Assembly (NCBI RefSeq): GCF_021590045.1
Contig: NZ_CP062221.1
Coordinates: 2,542,001-2,606,000 of the forward strand
DNA: 64,000 bases
Direction: 5' to 3'
From: Cellulomonas palmilytica
GTDB taxonomy: Bacteria; Actinomycetota; Actinomycetes; Actinomycetales; Cellulomonadaceae
Every line of letters begins with the position of its first letter. Position 1 is the stretch's first letter. Shown here one piece after another: positions 57,406-64,000 of this stretch. The notes beneath the pieces are model-generated. The model saw nothing but the letters and a program-made list of their open reading frames with translations. It did no database searches and had not been told where the DNA came from. The translations under genes and the position numbers were made by a program.

Positions 57406-58872
57406 GTGCCGCGCGCCGAGCGGCTGCGGCGGCCCAGCCGGTCCACCATCGGCCTGGTCGCCGGACCGGTCCTCGCGGCGCTCACGGCATGGCTCGTGCC
57501 GGACATGACGCCGCAGGCCGCCGACACGCCGCACCACGCCGGCGCGCTCACCGCCGCGACGCTCGTCCTCATGGGCGTGTGGTGGATGACCGAGGCGCTC
57601 CCGCTCGCGGTCACCGCGCTGCTCCCGCTCGTCGTGCTGCCCGTCGCGGGCGTCGCGCCCATGTCGGACGTCGCCGCGCCGTACGCGAACAAGGTCATCT
57701 TCCTGTTCCTGGGCGGGTTCGTGCTCGCGATCGCGCTGCAGCGCTGGGACGTGCACCTGCGCATCGCGCTGGGCGTCGTGCGCCTCGTCGGCACCGCCCC
57801 GCGCCGGCTCGTGCTCGGCATGATGACCGCGACCGCGCTGGTCAGCATGTGGGTGTCCAACACCGCGACCGCGGTCATGATGCTGCCCATCGGGGTGTCC
57901 GTCCTCGCGATGCTCGGACGCGAGCGCGGCAGCGTCGACCCCCGGCTGTCGTCGGCGCTCATGCTCGGCATCGCGTACTCCGCGACGATCGGCTCGTTCG
58001 GGACCGTCATCGCGAGCCCGCCGAACGCCCTCCTGGTCGGGTACCTGTCGGAGACGTACGGCATCGAGATCGGCTTCGGTCGGTGGATGGCGGTCGGGCT
58101 CCCGCTGTCGGTCGTGTTCCTCGTGCTCGCCTGGCTCGTGCTCACGCGCGTCGTCTTCCGGTTCGACCCCGCTCCCCTGTGCTCCGACGACTCGGTGGTC
58201 CGTCGCGAGCTGCGCCGCCTCGGGCCCATGGGTGCGCCCCAGCACCGCGTCGTCGCGGTGTTCGCGCTCGCGGCCGTCTCGTGGATCGCCCTGCCGTTCG
58301 TCTGGCCCGGGTCGCCCGTGTCCGACGAGGTCGTGGCCGTCGTCGTCGCGGTCCTGCTGTTCCTGCTGCCCTCGGGCGCCGACTGCGGCGGGCGGCTGCT
58401 CGACTGGTCGGACACCCGGGACCTGCCGTGGGGCATCCTGCTGCTGTTCGGCGGCGGCCTCGCGCTCGCGTCGCAGATCACCGCGTCCGGGCTGTCGGTG
58501 TGGATCGGCGAGCGCGCGCACGGGCTCGACGGGCTGCCGCCGGTCGTGGTGGTCGCGGCCGTGTGTGCGCTGACCGTGCTGCTCACCGAGTTCATGTCGA
58601 ACACCGCGACGGCCGCGACGCTGCTGCCGATCATGAGCGGCGTCGGCGTCGCGCTCGGCCTCGGGCCGCTGCTGCTGGCCGCGCCCGTGGCGCTGGCCGC
58701 CGGGTGCACGTTCATGATGCCCGCAGCCACGCCGCCCAACGCGATCGCGTACTCGTCGGGCTACGTCCGCGTCCCCGACATGCTGCGTGCCGGACTGCCG
58801 CTGAGCGTCGCGTCGATCGTGCTCGTGACGCTCACGGTCACGACGCTGGGACGGTGGGTGCTGGGCGCCTGA
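57406..58872 (+). CDS. Divalent anion:sodium symporter (DASS/SLC13)
   Basis: A 488-residue inner-membrane carrier with about 11-12 helices in two inverted halves. Each half carries the sodium and substrate motif SNT (VSNTATAVMM and MSNTATAATLL), and SPPNALLVGY and TPPNAIAYSSG are the paired Pro-Pro-Asn loops. Members import dicarboxylates such as succinate and malate, or sulfate. The TTLGRW end is usual. GTG at 57406 has GGAGG 12 bases upstream, which is long. The first membrane helix starts about residue 15. Confidence 0.93.
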   Translation: MPRAERLRRPSRSTIGLVAGPVLAALTAWLVPDMTPQAADTPHHAGALTAATLVLMGVWWMTEALPLAVTALLPLVVLPVAGVAPMSDVAAPYANKVIFLFLGGFVLAIALQRWDVHLRIALGVVRLVGTAPRRLVLGMMTATALVSMWVSNTATAVMMLPIGVSVLAMLGRERGSVDPRLSSALMLGIAYSATIGSFGTVIASPPNALLVGYLSETYGIEIGFGRWMAVGLPLSVVFLVLAWLVLTRVVFRFDPAPLCSDDSVVRRELRRLGPMGAPQHRVVAVFALAAVSWIALPFVWPGSPVSDEVVAVVVAVLLFLLPSGADCGGRLLDWSDTRDLPWGILLLFGGGLALASQITASGLSVWIGERAHGLDGLPPVVVVAAVCALTVLLTEFMSNTATAATLLPIMSGVGVALGLGPLLLAAPVALAAGCTFMMPAATPPNAIAYSSGYVRVPDMLRAGLPLSVASIVLVTLTVTTLGRWVLGA

Positions 58873-59110
58873 GACGGGGCATGCGGCGGCGCGAGAGCGA
58901 GTCCCCACACGCGCGGCGTCACCGAAGCTCGGACGGGTGTGTGCCGGGCAGCGGTCGTCAGGTGACCAGGATCTGGGTCGCGGCCTGCTTCGCCTCGGCG
59001 GCGGCCCACTGCGCCTGACGCAGCGACTGCGGACGGCAGCGCTGCTCGAGCGCCGCCAGGTCGTCGTCGTGCGTCGTCCTCGCCGCCTTGCCGACGAGCT
59101 GCCAGACGCC
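58873..59110. other. Gap with an open minus-strand fragment
   Basis: No complete gene. On the minus strand about 53 codons ending near 58961 read VWQLVGKAARTTHDDDLAALEQRCRPQS and on, with good codon use but no start codon after the preceding in-frame TGA. It may be a remnant of a gene broken next to the tRNA, or chance. Confidence 0.35.
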
Positions 59111-59145
59111 TCAGGCCTGGTGAGACGACGTCTCACCAGGCCTGA
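59111..59145. terminator. Terminator after tRNA-Pro
   Basis: Perfect 16-base arms TCAGGCCTGGTGAGAC and GTCTCACCAGGCCTGA around GAC, five bases from the tRNA 3' end. Confidence 0.85.
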
Positions 59146-59150
59146 TGTCG

Positions 59151-59224
<74 letters not shown>

Positions 59225-59251
59225 ATGGCTCCCGAAGAAGCCTGCGACAGC

Positions 59252-60316
59252 CTACCGTACGTGCGCGGGTGCCCCCGACTCCCCCGACGCGGTGCGCCTG
59301 CCCTGCCGGATGACGTCGAGCTCGGCGGAGATGAGGCCGAGCATGAGGACGTCCAGCGCGAGCCCGCCGTAGCCGGCCCACTCGTCGACCCGCAGCAGCG
59401 CGACCTGCGTGACGAGCAGGCTGACGAGGACGCCGCGCCGGAACCAGCCGAACGCCTGCTCGCGGTCGTGGGCGAGGAGCCCCAGCACGCACGCGGTGAC
59501 GGTCCCGACGCCCCCGGCGACGAGCGTCACTACGAGCCACGCGGCGGTCCCGCCCTCACGCGCGAGCCACAGCCCGCGCCCGACGCCGACGACCGCGGTC
59601 CCGACGACGACGGCGACGGCGACCCGCGGGAGCCAGGCCGCGCGGACCAGGTGCCGCGTGAACCGCACGACCGCGCGGGAGACCGCCGCGACGGGGTCGG
59701 GCAGCTCGCTGCCGTCGGGCCGCACGGTCGCGACGAGCCCGGCCGCCTCGTCGTGCCCCGGCACGCCCTCGGCACGCTCGACGAGCGACGAGGCGTGCGA
59801 CCGGACGCGCGGCGAGAAGCCCCCGGCGACGCCCGCGACGGCCTGGTCGACCCCGGCGGCGAGGTACTCGACGGGGTCGTGACGCCCGCCCGTGACGGCC
59901 TCGCCGACGAGCGCGAGGACCACGACGGCGACGTACACGAGCATCGCGGTGGGCCCGTAGAAGTAGTCGTAGTCGTCGGTGACGAACTTGCCGACCTCGT
60001 CGATGAACAGGCCGAAGCCGACGCCGGCGAGCAGCACGACGGCGGGCCGCACGACCGGACCGAGGAAGGACAGCGCCAGCACCACGGCCAGGGCCAGCAG
60101 CAGCCCGCCCCACAGCACGTGGGAGATGTGCAGCCCCTCGCCGCCGACCTGCGGGAAGCCGGTCGCGGCCAGCGCTCCGCGCGTGACGAGCACGGTCAGC
60201 ACGGTGACGACGAGGAACCCCGTCAGGTGGCGCGAGGCGTCCGGGTCGCGCGGCAGACCCCAGCGCAGCAGGGTGCCGCGCACCCCACGCCGACCGGACC
60301 CCGCCGCAGCCGTCAC
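59252..60316 (-). CDS. Multi-pass membrane protein, unknown function
   Basis: A 354-residue membrane protein with four predicted helices in the first 145 residues ([81 protein letters not shown]). Then comes a hydrophilic middle and three more helices. [21 protein letters not shown] is distinctive and probably conserved. I do not recognise the family by name. GTG at 60316 overlaps the der stop as GTGA, so it is co-translated with the ribosome-assembly GTPase. Confidence 0.8.
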   Translation of the reverse strand: MTAAAGSGRRGVRGTLLRWGLPRDPDASRHLTGFLVVTVLTVLVTRGALAATGFPQVGGEGLHISHVLWGGLLLALAVVLALSFLGPVVRPAVVLLAGVGFGLFIDEVGKFVTDDYDYFYGPTAMLVYVAVVVLALVGEAVTGGRHDPVEYLAAGVDQAVAGVAGGFSPRVRSHASSLVERAEGVPGHDEAAGLVATVRPDGSELPDPVAAVSRAVVRFTRHLVRAAWLPRVAVAVVVGTAVVGVGRGLWLAREGGTAAWLVVTLVAGGVGTVTACVLGLLAHDREQAFGWFRRGVLVSLLVTQVALLRVDEWAGYGGLALDVLMLGLISAELDVIRQGRRTASGESGAPAHVR

Positions 60317-61788
60317 CGCTTGCGCTTCTCCCGCACGCGCACCGAGATCGAGATGGGCGTGCCCTCGAACCCGAACGTCTCGCGCAGCCGGCGCTCGATG
60401 TACCGGCGGTAGCCGGGGTCGAGGAAGCCCGTGGTGAAGATGACGAACCGCGGCGGGCGCGTCGAGGCCTGCGTCGCGAACAGGATGCGCGGCTGCTTGC
60501 CGCCGCGCAGCGGGTGCGGGTGCGCGGCGACGAGCTCGCCGAGGAAGGCGTTGAGCCGGCCGGTGGGGATGCGCATGTCCCACGAGTCGAGCGCGGTCTC
60601 GAGCGCGGGCACGAGGCGTTCGGCGTGCCAGCCGGTCTTCGCGGAGATGTTGACCCGCGGCGCCCAGGTGACCTGCACGAGCTCCTTCTCGATCTCCCGC
60701 TCGAGGTACGGGCGGCGGTCCGCGTCCATGAGGTCCCACTTGTTGTACGCGATGACGAGCGCGCGCCCGGCGTCGATGACCTGCTGCACGACACGCGTGT
60801 CCTGCTCGGTCATGGGCTGCGACGCGTCGAGCAGGACGACCGCGACCTCGGCCTTCTCGATCGCGGCCTGCGTGCGCAGGCTCGCGTAGAAGTCCGCGCC
60901 GGACGTCTGGTGCACGCGGCGGCGGATGCCCGCGGTGTCGACGAACACCCACGGCACGCCCTTGAGCTCGATGAGCTCGTCGACCGGGTCGCGCGTGGTC
61001 CCCGCGATGTCGTCGACGACGACGCGCTCGGCACCGGCCACCTTGTTGAGCAGCGAGGACTTGCCGACGTTGGGGCGTCCGACGAGCGCGACGCGGCGCG
61101 GGCCGGTCGGGCGGACGACGCCGTGCTCGGACGTCTCGGGCAGCGCGTCGAGGATCGCGTCGAGCAGGTCGCCGGTGCCGCGGCCGTGCAGGGCCGAGAC
61201 GGGGTACGGCTCGCCGAGCCCGAGGCTCCACAGCACGGCGGCGTCGGCCTCGGCGGCGGGCCCGTCGACCTTGTTGGCACAGAGCACGACGGGCTTGCCG
61301 GACCGGCGCAGCAGCCGCACGACCTGCTCGTCGGTGTCCGTGGACCCCACGGTCGCGTCGACGACGAACACGACGGCGTCGGCCAGGGCGATCGCGACCT
61401 CCGCCTGCTCGGCGACGCGCTTGTCGATCCCGGCGACGTCGACCTCCCAGCCGCCGGTGTCGACGAGCGTGAACCGGCGGCCGGACCACTCCGCCGGGTA
61501 GCTCACGCGGTCGCGCGTCACGCCGGGCTTGTCCTCGACGACCGCCTCGCGACGGCCGAGGATCCGGTTGACGAGGGTCGACTTGCCGACGTTCGGGCGC
61601 CCGACGATCGCGAGGACCGGCAGTGCCGCCTCGGCGCCGGCGCCGTCCTCGTCGTCGCCCTCGGCGTGCAGGAGCGCGAGGTCGTCGTCCTCGAGCTCGT
61701 ACTCGGCCAGACCGGCACGCAGCGCACGCTCACGCTCGGCGTCCCCGGCCTCGTCGGGCAGGACGAACTCGACCTCAGGCTCACTCAT
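60313..61788 (-). CDS. der: Ribosome-assembly GTPase Der (EngA)
   Basis: A 491-residue essential GTPase for 50S maturation with two tandem G domains and a KH-like C-terminus. Domain one: [21 protein letters not shown]. Domain two: [31 protein letters not shown]. The end is [36 protein letters not shown]. An acidic 60-residue N-terminal tail precedes domain one, as in actinobacteria. ATG at 61788 is preferred over 61797 because GACAAT lies seven bases upstream. It follows plsC, 81 bases away. Confidence 0.97.
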   Translation of the reverse strand: MSEPEVEFVLPDEAGDAERERALRAGLAEYELEDDDLALLHAEGDDEDGAGAEAALPVLAIVGRPNVGKSTLVNRILGRREAVVEDKPGVTRDRVSYPAEWSGRRFTLVDTGGWEVDVAGIDKRVAEQAEVAIALADAVVFVVDATVGSTDTDEQVVRLLRRSGKPVVLCANKVDGPAAEADAAVLWSLGLGEPYPVSALHGRGTGDLLDAILDALPETSEHGVVRPTGPRRVALVGRPNVGKSSLLNKVAGAERVVVDDIAGTTRDPVDELIELKGVPWVFVDTAGIRRRVHQTSGADFYASLRTQAAIEKAEVAVVLLDASQPMTEQDTRVVQQVIDAGRALVIAYNKWDLMDADRRPYLEREIEKELVQVTWAPRVNISAKTGWHAERLVPALETALDSWDMRIPTGRLNAFLGELVAAHPHPLRGGKQPRILFATQASTRPPRFVIFTTGFLDPGYRRYIERRLRETFGFEGTPISISVRVREKRKR

Positions 61789-61869
61789 GGAGCCCATTGT
61801 CCCTGACGAACGCCCTGGACCGGACCTCGGGACGACGCCCGCGACGAGTCGTGGCCCACAGTGGGGCCG

Positions 61870-62565
61870 TCAGAGCGCCTCGGCGGCCAGCGGCGAGTCG
61901 GTCGGCAGCGTCAGGCCGGTCGCCTCCACCGTCGCGGCGACGTGCAGCGCGAGCGCGTCGCGCAGCTGCTCGTTCGCGAGCGCCATCGCCTGCTTCCCGG
62001 GCACGCCGACCGGCTTCTCGACGACGACGGGCACGCCGAACGCGATCACGATCCGGCGCCGCGGGCGCGGGATGTGGTTCACGCCCTCGCCCGTGCGCCG
62101 CGTGCCGAGCACCGCGACGGGCACGACCGGGGCCTTGCCGTTGAGCGCGAGCCACGTGATGCCCGCGCGCGAGTCCGACGCGTCACCCCGCCCGCGCGAG
62201 CCCTCGGGGAAGATCCCGACGACTCCCCCGCGCTTCAGCACGCCCAGCGCGGTGGACAGCGCGCGCCGGCCCCCGTCGCGGTCGACGGGGATCTGCCCGG
62301 CGGCCCGCAGGACCCACCCGACCGGCCCGGAGAACATCTCCTCCTTGACCAGGATGTGCGTGCCGCGCGGTGCTGCCCCGGCGAGCAGCGGGCCGTCGAT
62401 CACGCTCGTGTGGTTCGCGGCGAGCAGCACGGGTCCCTCGTGGGGCACGTGCTCGCGTCCGACGACGCGCGTGTCCCACACGACGTGCGCGAGGAACCAC
62501 CCGAGCCACCGGGACCAGCGCGGGCCCCACGGCGAGGGCAGGTCGGGACCGGCCACGCGCGTCAC
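61870..62565 (-). CDS. plsC: 1-acyl-glycerol-3-phosphate acyltransferase (PlsC-like)
   Basis: A 231-residue acyltransferase of phospholipid synthesis. Block I NHTSVID (H-x4-D) holds the catalytic His and Asp, and block III is FPEGSRGRG. Block II (KEEMFSGPVGWVLRAAGQIPVDRDGG) and block IV (PVVPVAVLGT) are also clear. It has one N-terminal amphipathic or membrane stretch. GTG at 62565 overlaps the cmk stop by four bases. Its place between cmk and der is common in actinobacteria. Confidence 0.93.
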   Translation of the reverse strand: MTRVAGPDLPSPWGPRWSRWLGWFLAHVVWDTRVVGREHVPHEGPVLLAANHTSVIDGPLLAGAAPRGTHILVKEEMFSGPVGWVLRAAGQIPVDRDGGRRALSTALGVLKRGGVVGIFPEGSRGRGDASDSRAGITWLALNGKAPVVPVAVLGTRRTGEGVNHIPRPRRRIVIAFGVPVVVEKPVGVPGKQAMALANEQLRDALALHVAATVEATGLTLPTDSPLAAEAL

Positions 62566-63263
62566 CGCCCCGTGACCTGCGCGACCACCGCGAGCACGGC
62601 CTGCACGGTCTGCTCGAAGTCCAGGTCGGAGGAGTCGACGGTCACGACGCCGTCCGCGGCGACGTGGAACTGCACGACCGTGGAGTCGTCCGCGTCGCGG
62701 CGCAGCACCTGGTCGCGCGTCGCCTCGACGGACGCGGCGTCGTCGGACCCGTGCACGTCGCGCGCGCGGCGCGCGAGCCGGGCCTCCTCGGACGCCGTGA
62801 GCAGCACGCGCACGTCCGCGTCGGGCGCGACGACGGTGGTGATGTCGCGGCCCTCCGCGACGATCCCGCGACCTGCCGAGTACGACGAGGCGGCGGCCTG
62901 CTCCGCGATCGCGGCACGCTGCCGGCGGCGCAGCTCGTCGCGCACCTCGAGGTTCGTCGCGACCGCGCTCACCGCGGCCGAGATCCGGGTCTCACGGATC
63001 GCCTCGCCCACGTCGGTCCCGCCGACGACGACGTGCGGCGCGTCCGGGTCGACGCCCTGGTCGAGCGGCAGGTCACGCACCGTCTGAGCGACCGCCGCCT
63101 GGTCGTCGAGCGCCACGCCCGTGTGCAGGCACCACCAGGTCGCGGCGCGGTACATCGCACCCGTGTCGAGGTACGCCAGGCCCAGGCGCCGCGCGACCTC
63201 GCGGGACACGCTCGACTTGCCCGACCCCGAGGGTCCGTCCACCGCGACGACGAGCGCGCTCAC
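62562..63263 (-). CDS. cmk: Cytidylate kinase
   Basis: A 233-residue CMP/dCMP kinase. P-loop VDGPSGSGKSSVSREVARRLGLAYLDTGAMYRA, CMP-binding RGIVAEGRDITTVVAPDADVRVLLTAS and the LID Arg segment RARDVHG are present. GTG at 63263 is chosen because it overlaps the tyrA stop as GTGA and has GGAGG eight bases upstream. An ATG five codons earlier would place that GGAGG inside the gene. It phosphorylates CMP from RNA and lipid turnover. Confidence 0.95.
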   Translation of the reverse strand: MSALVVAVDGPSGSGKSSVSREVARRLGLAYLDTGAMYRAATWWCLHTGVALDDQAAVAQTVRDLPLDQGVDPDAPHVVVGGTDVGEAIRETRISAAVSAVATNLEVRDELRRRQRAAIAEQAAASSYSAGRGIVAEGRDITTVVAPDADVRVLLTASEEARLARRARDVHGSDDAASVEATRDQVLRRDADDSTVVQFHVAADGVVTVDSSDLDFEQTVQAVLAVVAQVTGR

Positions 63264-64000
63264 ACGACCAGCCTCCATCCACGTTCCGCCAGCTCCCACT
63301 CGAGCTTGGTCGCACTGCCCGGCAGCACCGAGATGACCGCCATGCCCACCTGTCGGCCCGCGGCGTGCTCGAGGCGCAGGTCCTCGAGGTTGACGCCGGT
63401 CTCGCCGACCTCGGTGAGCAGGCGCGCGAGCTCGCCGGGCGAGTCGGGCACGAGCACCGTGACCTCCTCGTAGGCCCGCTGCGCGCCGCCGTGCTTGCCG
63501 GGGATGCGCGCGACGCCCTCGTTGCCCGCCGCGATCGCGCGTGCGATCGTCACGAGCACACCCGCGCCCACCGTCTCGGGGCCCGTCGCGTCGTCGGCGT
63601 GCGCGAGCGCCGCGATCACCGCGTCCAGGTCGGTGCGCAGCGACTCGAGGACCGGCCGGACCGCCGCGGAGTTCGCCGCGAGGATCGAGGTCCACAGCTC
63701 GGGGTCGGACGCCGCGATGCGCGTGACGTCCCGCAAGCCCTGACCCGCCAGCCCGAGCGCGCTCTCGTCGACGTCCACGAGCCGCGCCGCGACCAGCGAC
63801 GAGACGACCTGGGGCACGTGCGACACGGCCGCGACCGCCGCGTCGTGCGCGTCGGCGTCCATCGTGACGGGCACGGCCCCCAGGTCCACGGCGAGCGCGC
63901 GCACCGCGAGCACCGCGTCGGGCGACGACTCCTCGGACTGCGCGATGACCCACGGCCGGCCCAGGAACAGGTCCGGCACGGCGGCCGACGGGCCCGAGCG
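63260..64000 (-). CDS. tyrA: Prephenate dehydrogenase, C-terminal part
   Basis: The frame runs off the right edge. About 246 residues are present. They comprise the helical dimerisation half of TyrA (MDADAHDAAVAAVSHVPQVVSSLVAARL with the conserved His, AGQGLRDVTRIAASDPELW) and a C-terminal ACT domain (VTVLVPDSPGELARLLTEVGETGVNLEDLRLEH). The N-terminal NAD-binding Rossmann part lies outside. It makes 4-hydroxyphenylpyruvate for tyrosine, and the ACT domain implies feedback control. It leads the operon tyrA-cmk-plsC-der as far as the window shows. Confidence 0.95.
   Translation of the reverse strand, partial: RSGPSAAVPDLFLGRPWVIAQSEESSPDAVLAVRALAVDLGAVPVTMDADAHDAAVAAVSHVPQVVSSLVAARLVDVDESALGLAGQGLRDVTRIAASDPELWTSILAANSAAVRPVLESLRTDLDAVIAALAHADDATGPETVGAGVLVTIARAIAAGNEGVARIPGKHGGAQRAYEEVTVLVPDSPGELARLLTEVGETGVNLEDLRLEHAAGRQVGMAVISVLPGSATKLEWELAERGWRLVV

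Overview
The window is high-GC (about 73-75 % by eye) bacterial chromosome with GTG-rich starts, many start codons placed 6-7 bases after a -10 box, and actinobacterial marker genes (RbpA, GarA, small basic protein Sbp, the DUF881 pair, Ku with a split LigD). Three secreted plant-polysaccharide enzymes carry family 2 cellulose-binding modules, two of them joined by Asp-Pro-Thr linkers. Together this points to a cellulolytic actinobacterium of the Cellulomonas type (Micrococcales). That assignment is an inference from gene content. No phage, IS element, CRISPR array or plasmid gene was seen.

Layout. 1-11 kb: the tail of an amidohydrolase, a 583-base gap, the coupled lnt/ppm pair, rbpA behind a SigR-type promoter, an aldo/keto reductase, a monooxygenase-FAD oxidoreductase fusion, and a CBM2 rhamnogalacturonan lyase. 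11-15 kb: small VOC, ASCH, AraC, GNAT and metallo-hydrolase genes, including one truncated VOC gene. 15-22 kb: an orphan ParA-like ATPase, then the conserved run pgsA-DUF881-sbp-DUF881-garA-merR-bifunctional nuclease-merR on the minus strand, matching the mycobacterial Rv1822-Rv1830 order except that gcvH is absent. 22-25 kb: a CoA-binding protein and a DEAD-box RNA helicase with a long leader.

25-33 kb is the cellulose locus. An 899-residue cytoplasmic LacI-type sugar sensor fused to PAS and degenerate GGDEF domains is divergent from a LacI regulator, followed by a GH6 cellobiohydrolase and a GH5 endoglucanase. LacI-type palindromes lie before the GH6, the PL11 lyase and the PL1 pectate lyase genes. 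This suggests one or a few regulators co-ordinate plant-polymer degradation across the window. A GH3 beta-glucosidase (about 50-52 kb) would finish cellodextrin hydrolysis inside the cell.

33-45 kb: threonine aldolase, HU, an NHEJ cluster (Ku with a PolX-like PHP protein, divergent from split LigD ligase and polymerase genes), Dps, malate:quinone oxidoreductase, and an ECF sigma factor coupled to an O6-alkylguanine methyltransferase. 45-53 kb: a YbaK protein, a stress protein, a PGAP1-like hydrolase, a guanidine-III riboswitch with a guanidinium exporter of the SugE/Gdx type, TetR, GH3 and a catechol-dioxygenase-like VOC protein. 53-59 kb: an orphan PIN toxin-like gene, pectate lyase, a phosphoesterase, a peptidoglycan-binding lipoprotein, a DASS transporter and tRNA-Pro(GGG). 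59-64 kb: the tyrA-cmk-plsC-der operon, running off the right edge.
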